A stretch of 64,000 nt of DNA, taken from Aldehydirespirator sp965117015 (lineage in GTDB: Bacteria; Actinomycetota; Acidimicrobiia; Acidimicrobiales; Aldehydirespiratoraceae). The translations under genes were made by a program, and so were the position numbers. The stretch's first letter is position 1. Every line of letters begins with the position of its first letter. Below are positions 1 through 8,217 of this stretch, one piece after another. The stretch spans positions 3,100,001 to 3,164,000 of the forward strand of contig OZ220747.1 in NCBI GenBank assembly GCA_965117015.1. Direction: 5' to 3'. The notes beneath the pieces were generated by a model. It did not search any database, was not told where the DNA came from, and saw only the letters and a program-made list of their open reading frames with translations.

Positions 1-582
1 GAGCAGGCCGTGGTTCTGGAGGATGGCGGCCTTGCAGTCGCCCAGCGCGGCCGCGATGCGCTTGCCCTCGTCGAGCTCCATAACCACGCCGCTGTAGCCG
101 TCGAAGATCACGTGGTCGTCGTAGAAGGCGCAGGCGTCCTGGGTCAGCGGCCGCAGCGGCCGCCCCAACGCCGAGAACGACTTGCCGTGCATCGAGTGGC
201 TGTGGGCCGCAGCCACCACGTCGGGACGAGCCGCGTGGATCTGGGAGTGGATGGCGAAGGCCGCGCCGTTCAGGAGCGCGCCCTCACCGTCGACGATGTT
301 GCCGTCGGAGTCCACCCGGATCAGGCTCGATGTCGTGATGTGGGAGAACGGCACACCCCACGGGTTGACCCAGAACGTCTCGGGATCCTCCGGGTCGCGC
401 ACGGTGACATGGCCGGCCGCGCCCACCGCTCCGTCCTCGAACCCGAACTTGGCGAAGATCCGGTAGGTGGCGGCCAGGCGCTGCTTGCGGTGCAGCCGCT
501 CCTCCTCCACCGTGTCGAAGGTGGGCAGGTACCACGGCGAGTCCAACATCGGTTCGCCCTCGCTGCCCTGATCAGTGCTCAT
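1..582 (-). CDS. Class II aldolase/adducin family protein, 3' end cut by window edge
   Basis: The minus-strand frame is open from an ATG at 582 to the window edge, giving the first 194 residues of a protein whose family is usually about 250 residues long. The zinc-site pattern HSHSMHG is visible at about residues 127-132, and QNHGLL, the usual third-His region, lies at the very edge. The N-terminal helices (EEERLHRKQRLAATYRIFA) and VNPWG are typical of the class II aldolase/adducin fold. Members cleave or epimerise sugar phosphates or decarboxylate related acids; the substrate cannot be read from the sequence. It lies 55 bases downstream of an MFS gene on the same strand and may be co-transcribed with it. 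Confidence 0.85.
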   Translation of the reverse strand, partial: MSTDQGSEGEPMLDSPWYLPTFDTVEEERLHRKQRLAATYRIFAKFGFEDGAVGAAGHVTVRDPEDPETFWVNPWGVPFSHITTSSLIRVDSDGNIVDGEGALLNGAAFAIHSQIHAARPDVVAAAHSHSMHGKSFSALGRPLRPLTQDACAFYDDHVIFDGYSGVVMELDEGKRIAAALGDCKAAILQNHGLL

Positions 583-637
583 GGCCGGATCGTAGCGCCG
601 ACCGCTCAGGGGTTCGCCTGCGCCTGCCGCTGTGCGA

Positions 638-1792
638 TCAGTGGCTCCGATCTGCCGGACGCCGGCCGGTCGGCGCTCCTCCGAGAGGCTGTGCGACCGT
701 TCTGGTGGCGAATACGCCGATGGCCGCGGCGAACATCAGCCCGCTGCCGACGATGCCGAGGACGGTGGCTCCGGCGCTGTCGAGGAGCAGGCCGCCCAGC
801 AACGGTCCTCCGGCGCGGCCTGCGGCCATCAGCGCCTGGGCGTCGCCGACGCGCTCCTCGGGGTAGCGGGAGCGGCTGGCCAGCACCTCGAACACGCCCG
901 GAATGGCGGCCCAGAAGAAGAACCCCCACACCACCAGCGCGCCCAGGAACAGCCACGACCAGTCGGCCGTCGCGACCACGATCGCACAGACCGCGGTGGC
1001 GGCCATCCACGGGCTCGGGAACCTGCGGGTGACCCTCAGACGAGCGCCGGGGATGGCGACCACCGCGTTGAGGCTGAAGCCGATCGCGACCAGCGCCACC
1101 GACAGCCCCGGATCGCCCGTTCCCAACACCACGGCGTAGATGAACACCGCCGACCCGCCCAGTGTGAACAGGCCCAGGCAGACCAGCAGCACCCGGGCTG
1201 CCGGCACCGCCCGATGGCGCGCCCGGTCCGTGGGAAGCTCCCGGACCTCGCTGCGGAACCCGAACGCGAGCGGGACCAGCGACACTCCGGCCAGCGCCGC
1301 GAAGACCAGCCTCGGACCGCCCGCGTCCAGCAGCAACGACACCAGCGGCGCAGCCACCACCCCGACCACGGGCCCGGCCACGGCCACATCGCCCATGCGG
1401 CGGTCGTCGCCGAAGGCCTGAACCCAGCCGTACCAGGCCAGCAGGCCCAGGGCCACGCCGCTGACCAGACGCAGCGGCACCAGCAGCGCGAACGGTGGCA
1501 GGGCGGCCGACACGAGGTTGGCGGCCGCCGCGGCCAGCAGTGAGGAAACGAAGACCGGCTCGCGGGGCTGCAGCCAGCGTCCGGCACCCCAGGAGGCGAT
1601 CACGAAGCCGCCGAGTTGGAACACACCGATCAGCGACGCCACGCCGAGGCTGATGCCGTAGTAGTCGGCGATCTCGGGCAGCAGGAACGGCGTCGACACG
1701 AAGGCCAGCACGCTGAAGCCGACCGCGAGCAGGATCCCGACCTTGACGGTGGGCCGCAGCAGGTAGACGAGGCGTACCGGAATCTGCATCAA
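638..1792 (-). CDS. MFS transporter
   Basis: This 384-residue protein is almost entirely hydrophobic helices separated by short basic loops, as in a 12-helix major facilitator. Examples are the first helix (about residues 16-36), a helix pair around VASLIGVFQLGGFVIASWGAGRW, and C-terminal helices rich in Gly and Ala. A short signature-like loop with basic residues follows helix 2. It probably exports or imports a small molecule across the cytoplasmic membrane; the substrate is unknown. It is divergent from the SDR gene starting at 1913, so the 120 bases between them should carry both promoters. Other long frames across this region are GC-rich shadows. Confidence 0.85.
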   Translation of the reverse strand: MMQIPVRLVYLLRPTVKVGILLAVGFSVLAFVSTPFLLPEIADYYGISLGVASLIGVFQLGGFVIASWGAGRWLQPREPVFVSSLLAAAAANLVSAALPPFALLVPLRLVSGVALGLLAWYGWVQAFGDDRRMGDVAVAGPVVGVVAAPLVSLLLDAGGPRLVFAALAGVSLVPLAFGFRSEVRELPTDRARHRAVPAARVLLVCLGLFTLGGSAVFIYAVVLGTGDPGLSVALVAIGFSLNAVVAIPGARLRVTRRFPSPWMAATAVCAIVVATADWSWLFLGALVVWGFFFWAAIPGVFEVLASRSRYPEERVGDAQALMAAGRAGGPLLGGLLLDSAGATVLGIVGSGLMFAAAIGVFATRTVAQPLGGAPTGRRPADRSH

Positions 1793-1912
1793 TCGAAACT
1801 ACCGTCGCCGATTCGGACCACTCGTGTGGCACGGGGTGACATCGGCCACATGACGCCGGGCCGATGGTGCGAGACTGGCCGTATCAAGAGCCGTGACAAC
1901 AGGAGGGCGGTG

Positions 1913-2812
1913 ATGGCTCAGCGGCTGTGCGAGGGACGGGTGGCGCTGGTCACCGGAGCCAGCAAGGGTGGCACCGGCACGGCCATCGCACTGCGCTTGG
2001 CGGCCGAGGGAGCCCGGGTGGCAATCACGGCCCGCAGCGTCGACGGCTTGGAATCCACCCAGTCACGCATCCGCGATCTGGGCGGCGAGTGTCTGGTGCT
2101 GCCGTCGGATCTGAGCGACCCCTACGGCGCTCGGACGGAGTTGGTGGCCCGCACCGAGGCCGAGTTCGGTCCCGTCGACATCCTGGTCAACAACGCTGCG
2201 GCCGGCGGGTACGGCGCTTTCGAGTCTGTCGGGCCCGAGCGCCTGGAGCGGGCCCTTCAGGTGAACCTGTGGGCACCGTGGGAGCTGATGGCGGACGTCG
2301 TCGGCGGGATGCGCGAGCGGGGCTGGGGAGCGATCGTCAACATCACGACGTTCTCGGCCGAGCTGCCACCCGGTCCGCCGTTCCCGACCAACAAGCCGTC
2401 CAAGGCCGGGGCCATGTACGGGGCCAGCAAGGCCGCCCTGAACCGGCTCACGGTCTCCGTGGCCAGCGAGTGCGAAGGCCAGGGCATCGCGGTGAACGCC
2501 CTGTCGCCCCAGGGTGCCATCGCCACCCCCGCTCTGGTGGCCGCGGGTTGGGTGGAGGGCGCGATGTTCGAACCGCTGGAGACGATGGCCGAGGCAACGC
2601 TGGCCCTGTGCACGGCCGATCCTGCGGTGCTGACCGGCCGGATCGCTTTCAGCCTCCAGCTGCTGGTGGAGTTGCAGCGCCCGGTGCTCGACTTGCAGGG
2701 TGAGGAGCTGGTGGAGGGCTGGCAGCCCGAGGACCTGCCCGGCATCATCGCCCGCCAGGAGGAGAGCCTCGCCGGCCGGGGCTGGCCCGACGCCTACCGC
2801 TTCGGCCGGTGA
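1913..2812 (+). CDS. SDR family oxidoreductase (long form, 299 aa)
   Basis: I chose the ATG at 1913 because a perfect AGGAGG lies at 1901-1906, although the frame is open further upstream. The Rossmann motif TGASKGGTG is at residues 14-22, followed by NNAAAGG and the catalytic YGASK. It is an NAD(P)-dependent dehydrogenase of the short-chain family, about 50 residues longer than the usual 250. The extra residues are a charged C-terminal tail after the position where the family normally ends in a VDGG-type motif, which is missing here. It heads a run of three plus-strand SDR genes (1913, 2939, 3697). The stop codon overlaps the left arm of a hairpin repeat. The substrate is unknown. Confidence 0.88.
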   Translation: MAQRLCEGRVALVTGASKGGTGTAIALRLAAEGARVAITARSVDGLESTQSRIRDLGGECLVLPSDLSDPYGARTELVARTEAEFGPVDILVNNAAAGGYGAFESVGPERLERALQVNLWAPWELMADVVGGMRERGWGAIVNITTFSAELPPGPPFPTNKPSKAGAMYGASKAALNRLTVSVASECEGQGIAVNALSPQGAIATPALVAAGWVEGAMFEPLETMAEATLALCTADPAVLTGRIAFSLQLLVELQRPVLDLQGEELVEGWQPEDLPGIIARQEESLAGRGWPDAYRFGR

Positions 2813-2859
2813 ACTTCAAGCGATAAACCACATCTGGTGTGGCTAACGGCTTGAAGTTC
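2811..2859. repeat. Dispersed hairpin repeat, copy 1
   Basis: Perfect 11-base arms (GAACTTCAAGC at 2811-2821 and GCTTGAAGTTC at 2849-2859) enclose a second stem, CCACA/TGTGG. The reverse complement matches copy 2 at 30473-30523 with only a few differences. It starts inside the TGA stop of the preceding SDR gene. No T-run follows, so it is not a standard intrinsic terminator. It could be a REP-like element, an mRNA-stabilising hairpin or a protein site. Confidence 0.8.
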
Positions 2860-2938
2860 CGGCTGCATCCCGACTCGGCCACCGACAGCGCTCGTGGTGG
2901 GCCATGATGGTCACAGCAAGTCCCAGCAAAGGAGTCGC

Positions 2939-3676
2939 ATGTTCGATCTGAGTGGACGCACCGCTCTGGTGACAGGCGCAGGTCAGAACATCGGTGCCGG
3001 GATCGCTAAGGGTCTGGCTGGCCAGGGTGCCCACGTGGTCGTCAACGACTATTTCGCCGATCGGGCCCAGGCGACGGCCGACGAGATCATGGCGGCGGGC
3101 GGAAGCGCGGTGCCCAGCGTGTTCGACGTGACCGACCTGGACGCGGTCACAGAGGCCGTGGCCGGTATCGGGGTGATCGACATCCTGGTCAACAACGCCG
3201 GACTAGCCGGCCCGACCGACATGAAGGCGGAGCAGTTCCGCGGCATGGATCCGGCCGACTGGGCGGCCGCCGTCGACGTGAACCTCCACGGGGTCATGAA
3301 CTGCTGCCACGCCGTGCTCGACGGCATGTGCGATCAGGGCTGGGGCCGCATCATCACCATCTCGTCCGCCGCGGGCACCCACGGCGTGAACATCGGGGTG
3401 GCTCCCTACAGCGCGGGCAAGGGCGGCGGTCTGGCCTTCACTCGCTCGCTGGCCCTGGAGGTTGCCCGCTCGGGCGTGACGGCCAACACGTTGGCTCTGG
3501 GCCTCTTCGAACGCAAGAACCGGGAGATAACCGAGCACTTCGCCAGGGCGGTGCCGGTAGGCCGTACTGGCCGGCCCTCCGACGTGGCCGCCGCCTGCAT
3601 ATGGCTCGCCTCAGACGAGGCCGAGTGGGTCACAGCCCAGACCATCGGCATCAACGGCGGCTCGCTAACGAGTTGA
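2939..3676 (+). CDS. SDR family oxidoreductase (245 aa)
   Basis: The start at 2939 follows AAAGGAG closely. The 245-residue protein has the full classical SDR set: cofactor motif TGAGQNIGAGIA near residues 12-23, NNAG near 83, the catalytic Ser in ISSAAG, YSAGK as the Tyr-x3-Lys pair, and a C-terminal GINGG that replaces the usual VDGG. It is an NAD(P)-dependent alcohol/ketone dehydrogenase or 3-oxoacyl reductase type enzyme; the sequence does not fix the substrate. It lies between a hairpin repeat and another SDR gene 20 bases downstream, which suggests co-transcription. Confidence 0.88.
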   Translation: MFDLSGRTALVTGAGQNIGAGIAKGLAGQGAHVVVNDYFADRAQATADEIMAAGGSAVPSVFDVTDLDAVTEAVAGIGVIDILVNNAGLAGPTDMKAEQFRGMDPADWAAAVDVNLHGVMNCCHAVLDGMCDQGWGRIITISSAAGTHGVNIGVAPYSAGKGGGLAFTRSLALEVARSGVTANTLALGLFERKNREITEHFARAVPVGRTGRPSDVAAACIWLASDEAEWVTAQTIGINGGSLTS

Positions 3677-3696
3677 CCGCCGAGAAGGAAGGATCC

Positions 3697-4467
3697 ATGA
3701 GACTCGAGGGAAAGGTGGCGCTGATCACCGGGACGGCCAGCGGGATCGGGCGGGCCACTGCGCTGCGTTTCGCTGAGGAGGGCGCCCGGGTGGTGGCGGC
3801 CGACATCGTCGAGGCCAACCACGAGACGGTCGAGATAATTCGGGCGGCTGGCGGCGAGGCCACCGCGGTTCACGCCGACGTGTCCGACGACGCGGAGGTC
3901 GCGCTGGCCGTGAAGACCGCGGAGTCCACCTACGGGCAGTTGGACATCGCCTTCAACAACGCGGGGATCATGCTGGCCGACGACGCCGATGCCGTCGCCA
4001 CCACCACCGAGACCATCGACAAGACCCTGGCCGTCAACCTGAAGGGCGTGCTGTACGGCTGCCGCCATCAGATACCGGCCATGCGCCGGGCCGGAGGAGG
4101 CTCGATCATCAACACGGCGTCGTTCGTGGCGTCGGTGGGCGCGGCCACTCCCCAGATCGCCTACACCGCCTCCAAGGGCGCGGTGCTGTCGCTTACCCGC
4201 GAGCTGGCCGTGATCCACGCCCGGGAGAACATCCGAGTCAACGCCCTGTCGCCGGGTCCGTTGCGCACCGAACTGCTGATGTCGTACCTCGACACCGAGG
4301 AGAAGCGCCAACGGCGTCTGGTACACGTCCCCATGGGCCGCTTTGGCGAGGCCACTGAGATGGCCTCAGCCGCCCTGTTCCTGGCCTCCGACGACTCGTC
4401 GTACATGACCGGCGCCAACCTGCTGGTAGACGGCGGCCTGACCGCCGCCTACGTCACCCCCGAGTAG
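3697..4467 (+). CDS. SDR family oxidoreductase (256 aa)
   Basis: The ATG at 3697 has an AAGGAAGG ribosome site just upstream, and an earlier in-frame start would overlap the previous gene heavily. Motifs are TGTASGIGRA near the N-terminus, NNAGIM, an active Ser in NTASFVASVG, YTASKGA, and LLVDGGLTAAY at the end. All catalytic residues are present. It is the third SDR of the row. Its 3' end overlaps the convergent acyl-CoA dehydrogenase gene by 14 bases, so each transcript must run antisense into the other. The substrate is unknown. Confidence 0.88.
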   Translation: MRLEGKVALITGTASGIGRATALRFAEEGARVVAADIVEANHETVEIIRAAGGEATAVHADVSDDAEVALAVKTAESTYGQLDIAFNNAGIMLADDADAVATTTETIDKTLAVNLKGVLYGCRHQIPAMRRAGGGSIINTASFVASVGAATPQIAYTASKGAVLSLTRELAVIHARENIRVNALSPGPLRTELLMSYLDTEEKRQRRLVHVPMGRFGEATEMASAALFLASDDSSYMTGANLLVDGGLTAAYVTPE

Positions 4468-5578
4468 GCCGGGGCTCGCGCGGTAGGCCGAGGATGCGTT
4501 CGCCGATGATGTTGCGCATGATGGCCGACGTGCCGCCCTGGATCGTGTAGGCGGGCGCGTAGCAAATGGCGGTGGCTACGGCGTCGCCGATGGTGGCGGC
4601 CGGGCCCAGCACCTGGGCCGCGAACTGGGCCACCCGCTGCTCGTGCTCGGTGCAGAACGCCTTGGTCCCCGCGCTGTAGTCGGCGGAGCCCTCGCCCAGC
4701 GCGCCCCGGTACACCATGAGCCGTCCCAGCCGGTAGCCGGTCTCGATGGCGGCGATCTCCTGGCGTGTCTGGGGATCGGCCAGATCGGCGTGCTCCAGGG
4801 CGAGCTCGTACAGGGGCCGGTTGGACACCAGCCGGTCGATGCCTCCCCGCTCGTAGCCAAGCTGGATCATGGTCTGCTTGAAGGCCCCGCCCTCGGTGCC
4901 GACCAGATTGTCGGCCGGCACTCGCACGTCGGTGAAGAAGATCTCGCAGAAGTGCGAGTTGCCGACCATGTCGCGCACCGGCCGTACCTCGATGCCGTCG
5001 AGGCCCATCGGTACGATCAGCTCGCTGAGGCCCTTATGCGGCGGCCCTTCGCGGCTGGTGCGGCAGATCACGTAGCAGTATTCGGCGGTGGCCGCCCCGC
5101 TGGTCCATATCTTCTGGCCGTTGACGACATAGCAGTCGCCGTCACGGTCCGCTGACGTCTTCAGCGCAGCCAAGTCGGAGCCGGCGTCGGGCTCGCTCAT
5201 CCCGATGCACCAGGACGCCTCCCCCGACAGCATCCCGGGCAGGTACTCGGCCTTCTGGGCATCGTTGCCGTAGGTGTAGATGGATGGACCCATCTGGCGG
5301 TCGGCGAACCAGCTGGCCGCGATGGGGGCGCCGGCGCTGATCATCTCCTCGGCCATGATGATGCGCTCGATGCCGGGCCGCCCTCCCCCGCCGTGCTCGG
5401 CCGGCCAGGTCATCCCGATGAAACCCTCGGCCGCCAGCACCCTGGAGAACTCCTTGGAGTGGCCGTTGATCCACGAGTCGCTCCACCGCCCGTAGTCGGC
5501 CACGCCCTGCTCGGCCACAGCCCGGGCCCGGGCCCGCAGCGCCTCCCACTCGGGGCGCATCGAGAAGTCGAGGCTCAC
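4454..5578 (-). CDS. Acyl-CoA dehydrogenase family protein
   Basis: This 374-residue flavoprotein has the conserved acyl-CoA dehydrogenase blocks: CIGMSEPDAGSDLAALKTSA in the middle domain, VNGQKIWTSGA, and the C-terminal YTIQGGTSAIMRNIIGERILGLPR, where GGTSxIMRN contacts FAD. It oxidises an acyl-CoA thioester, probably in branched-chain, sterol or aromatic side-chain breakdown. I place the start at GTG 5578, where the stop TGA of an upstream amidohydrolase fragment overlaps it as GTGA, a classic coupled junction. Longer in-frame extensions run through that fragment and look non-coding. Confidence 0.88.
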   Translation of the reverse strand: MSLDFSMRPEWEALRARARAVAEQGVADYGRWSDSWINGHSKEFSRVLAAEGFIGMTWPAEHGGGGRPGIERIIMAEEMISAGAPIAASWFADRQMGPSIYTYGNDAQKAEYLPGMLSGEASWCIGMSEPDAGSDLAALKTSADRDGDCYVVNGQKIWTSGAATAEYCYVICRTSREGPPHKGLSELIVPMGLDGIEVRPVRDMVGNSHFCEIFFTDVRVPADNLVGTEGGAFKQTMIQLGYERGGIDRLVSNRPLYELALEHADLADPQTRQEIAAIETGYRLGRLMVYRGALGEGSADYSAGTKAFCTEHEQRVAQFAAQVLGPAATIGDAVATAICYAPAYTIQGGTSAIMRNIIGERILGLPREPRPTRG

Positions 5579-5700
5579 AACAGCCTGTATATCCGCGAAG
5601 CGGTGCCCGAGAACAGATCCTCCTGCTCGCCGTGGTTGTAGCCGGCGGCCATGATCTGCAGCGCGTTCCACAGCACCGGGTACGGCAGCGTTGCGTCAAG
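5575..5700 (-). pseudogene. 3' remnant of an amidohydrolase gene (about 42 codons)
   Basis: Reading the minus strand from 5700 in the frame that ends at TGA 5577-5575 gives a short tail containing PYPVLWNALQIMAAG and ending EDLFSGTASRIYRLL. This resembles the C-terminus of amidohydrolase family 2 (COG2159-type) proteins, where a final F-x-GTA-x-R-x-YRL pattern is common. It lacks a start codon, a signal and the catalytic barrel. Its 5' edge coincides with the stop codon of the ABC permease (5696-5698). The coupled GTGA overlap with the acyl-CoA dehydrogenase start suggests the full gene once preceded it. The family call rests on the tail alone. Confidence 0.55.
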
Positions 5701-6694
5701 CGCTGCGGCGGGCCCTCCGGGCCCACGCGTCCAGTCCGACCGCGACCAGTATCACGACACCCTGGATGACCCGCTGCCAGATGGGGTCGACCTGGTGGAT
5801 GTTGAAGCCGTTGACCATGAACGCCAGGAACAGCGCTCCCATTACGGTGCGCCACACCGCGCCCTCACCGCCGGCGATGGACGTGCCCCCGACAACTATC
5901 GCCGCGATGACGCTGAAGACGTAGCTGAAGTCGTCCGACGGCAGTGCACTGCCCGACCTGGCCGAGTTGAGGGTGCCGGCCAGACCCGCAGCCGCTCCCG
6001 ACATGGCGAAGGTGAGCGCAGTGACCATCCGGGTGTTGACGCCCGACAGGTGGGCGGCCTCGGAGTTGCCGCCGGTGGCGTAGATGTAGCGGCCGAACTT
6101 GGTGCGACTGAGCACGAACCAGGCCAGCGCCACGATGAGCACGCTGAACCATGTGGCCGTGGTTAGGCCGAAGACTCGCTCCCGCGCCAGGCTGGACCAG
6201 TCCCGCGTGTCGGGGCGCAGGATCGACCGGTCGCTTATAAGGAAGCCCGCCCCGAACCAGATGAACGACGTCGCCAGGGTGACGATGAACGATCCGATCC
6301 GGGCGTAGGCCACCAGCGCGCCGTTCAGCACACCCGCCACCACGCCCAGCAATAGCCCGGCCACCACGCCCACCACGATGGAATCAGTGGCGTTGAGTGC
6401 CTGGATGGCGACGATCGACGAGGTGATGAACACCGCGGCCTGGGAGATGTCGAAGCCGCCGCCAATGATGGTCAGCGTCGCGAACGAGGCACCGATCAGG
6501 ATGAGAGACTGCTGGTCCAGGACGTTGCGCAGGTTGGCGCCCCGAAGGAACCCGTCGGTGGTGGCTGCCAGGAACAGGAAGAGCACCAACGTCACCCACA
6601 GGATCCCGTACCGGGTGAGAAGGACTCGCAGCCGCCGGGTGCGCGGGCCCGCGGCTCCCGCCGATAGCCGGGTCAGGAGGGTGAGGGCGGTCAT
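5696..6694 (-). CDS. Ribose-type (CUT2) ABC transporter permease
   Basis: The 332-residue membrane protein starts at ATG 6694, eight bases after the ATPase stop. It has about ten hydrophobic segments and the RbsC-like blocks GGGFDISQAAVF, YATGGNSEAAHLSGVNT (the cytoplasmic loop that contacts the ATPase) and VVGGTSIAGGEGAVWRTVMGA. Such permeases import sugars, autoinducers or nucleosides with a periplasmic-type binding protein. Here the upstream partners are a HyuA-like protein and a DUF917 protein, so the cargo may be a cyclic amide, nucleobase or similar compound rather than a sugar; that is inference. The gene ends where an amidohydrolase remnant begins. Confidence 0.9.
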   Translation of the reverse strand: MTALTLLTRLSAGAAGPRTRRLRVLLTRYGILWVTLVLFLFLAATTDGFLRGANLRNVLDQQSLILIGASFATLTIIGGGFDISQAAVFITSSIVAIQALNATDSIVVGVVAGLLLGVVAGVLNGALVAYARIGSFIVTLATSFIWFGAGFLISDRSILRPDTRDWSSLARERVFGLTTATWFSVLIVALAWFVLSRTKFGRYIYATGGNSEAAHLSGVNTRMVTALTFAMSGAAAGLAGTLNSARSGSALPSDDFSYVFSVIAAIVVGGTSIAGGEGAVWRTVMGALFLAFMVNGFNIHQVDPIWQRVIQGVVILVAVGLDAWARRARRSA

Positions 6695-6702
6695 GGCGTC
6701 TC

Positions 6703-8217
6703 CTAGGTCGGTTGAGGTGCAGCCGCGAAGGCGGCTTCGAGGATGCGTGACTCGGTGAGGTCGTCGCCGGCGAGTTCGGCGACGACGGCCTGGTCGCGCA
6801 CTACCAGCACCCGGTGGGCCAGCCCGATGACCTCGTCGAGTTCCGAGGACACGAACAGCACGGCCAGGCCGGCGGCCGCAGCTCCCGCGATCAGGTCGTA
6901 GATCGCTCGCTTGGCGCCGATGTCGACTCCTCGGGTCGGCTCGTCGGCGAGCAGCAGCCGTCGAGAGTCGACGAACCATCGGGCAAAGAGGCTCTTCTGC
7001 TGGTTGCCGCCGGACAGTTCCAGCACGGACTGCTCGATCGAGGCCGACCTGATGTCGACGCTCACAGCCGCTTCCGCGGCAGCCTGGGCCTCCTGGCCCG
7101 GCCGCATGCAGCCGATCCGGCTGATGCGTCCCAGATGCGGCAGGGTGACATTGTCACGTATCGATCGACTCAGCAGCAGGCCCTGGTCCTTGCGGGACTC
7201 AGGGATCAGGCCCACTCCGGCGCGAATGGCGTCGCGGGTGGAGCGCCGCTTGATCGGCCGGCCACACACCAGGACTTCGCCGCCGGCGCGGCGATCGGCT
7301 CCGTACACCGCCCTTAGGATCTCGGAGCGCCCCGAGCCGACCAGCCCGGCCAGCCCGACGATCTCACCGGCTCGCACCTGGAGACTGACCGCAGGATCGT
7401 CGCCGGCCCGCCGCATCTCCTTGACGTCGAGCACCACCGGGGCATCCGGGGGCGGAGGTGCCTTGGCCGGGAAGTTCGTGTCGAGCGATCGGCCGGTCAT
7501 GGCCTCCACCAGGCTCCGCTCGGTCTCGGAAGCCGCGGGCCGGCTGCTGACCAGTGCCCCGTCGCGCATGACCGAGACGCGGTGGGACACTTGCAGCACC
7601 TGGTCGAGGAAATGCGACACCAAGATGACCGTGGTCCCGTCCTGCGACAGCCGGGACACGATCGCCAACAGCGTCCCGGCCTCCTCGGTGGACAGACGGG
7701 CGGTCGGCTCGTCCATGACGATCAGATCGGCTCGTCGCCCCAGGGCCCGGAGGATCTCTACCTTCTGTTGCTCGGCGACCGGTAGGTCGGCGACCAGCAC
7801 CTCGCCGGGCACCTCGATGCCGGTCCGCTCAACCAGCGCGTCGAAACGCCGGTGCTGCACGCGGGTGCGTACCACCCCGCTGAACGAGGGCTCGTCGCCT
7901 AGGAACACGTTGTCGATGACGCTGCGGCCCGGCACGAGCGACAGCTCCTGGGCCACAACGGTGATGCCGTGGTCAAGGGCGTCGCGCGGGGACCTGAAGG
8001 CCACCGGCTCGCCGTCGAGCAGGACCCTGCCGCGGTCGGGCCGGTGGACTCCGGCGACGATCTTCCCGACCGTCGATTTTCCGGCGCCGTTCTCACCGAC
8101 GATGGCGTGAACGGTGCCACGGTGGACTGTCAGCGAGAGATCGCGAACAGCCCGGGTCGCTCCAAACGACTTGGAGACGTTGTCGAGTTCTATGTGGGGC
8201 GCGCTCAGCCGTCCCAT
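6703..8217 (-). CDS. Ribose-type ABC transporter ATPase (two nucleotide-binding domains)
   Basis: This 504-residue protein carries two ABC domains, as in RbsA/XylG. The first has Walker A GENGAGKST at residues 41-49 and Walker B LIVMDEP near 160, with a degenerate signature (VAEQQKVEI). The second has the altered P-loop region GLVGSGRSEIL near 290, signature LSGGNQQKS near 405, and LLLADEPTRGVD near 425. It powers import through the permease at 5696. The chosen start at 8217 overlaps the 3' end of the binding-protein gene by 13 bases, implying coupled translation. The much longer open frame upstream is antisense-like shadow over the binding protein. Confidence 0.92.
   Translation of the reverse strand: MGRLSAPHIELDNVSKSFGATRAVRDLSLTVHRGTVHAIVGENGAGKSTVGKIVAGVHRPDRGRVLLDGEPVAFRSPRDALDHGITVVAQELSLVPGRSVIDNVFLGDEPSFSGVVRTRVQHRRFDALVERTGIEVPGEVLVADLPVAEQQKVEILRALGRRADLIVMDEPTARLSTEEAGTLLAIVSRLSQDGTTVILVSHFLDQVLQVSHRVSVMRDGALVSSRPAASETERSLVEAMTGRSLDTNFPAKAPPPPDAPVVLDVKEMRRAGDDPAVSLQVRAGEIVGLAGLVGSGRSEILRAVYGADRRAGGEVLVCGRPIKRRSTRDAIRAGVGLIPESRKDQGLLLSRSIRDNVTLPHLGRISRIGCMRPGQEAQAAAEAAVSVDIRSASIEQSVLELSGGNQQKSLFARWFVDSRRLLLADEPTRGVDIGAKRAIYDLIAGAAAAGLAVLFVSSELDEVIGLAHRVLVVRDQAVVAELAGDDLTESRILEAAFAAAPQPT

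Noticed and set aside
1616..1912. N-terminal extension of the first SDR upstream of 1913
   Set aside because: It overlaps the divergent MFS gene, has no motif, and a perfect AGGAGG precedes ATG 1913.
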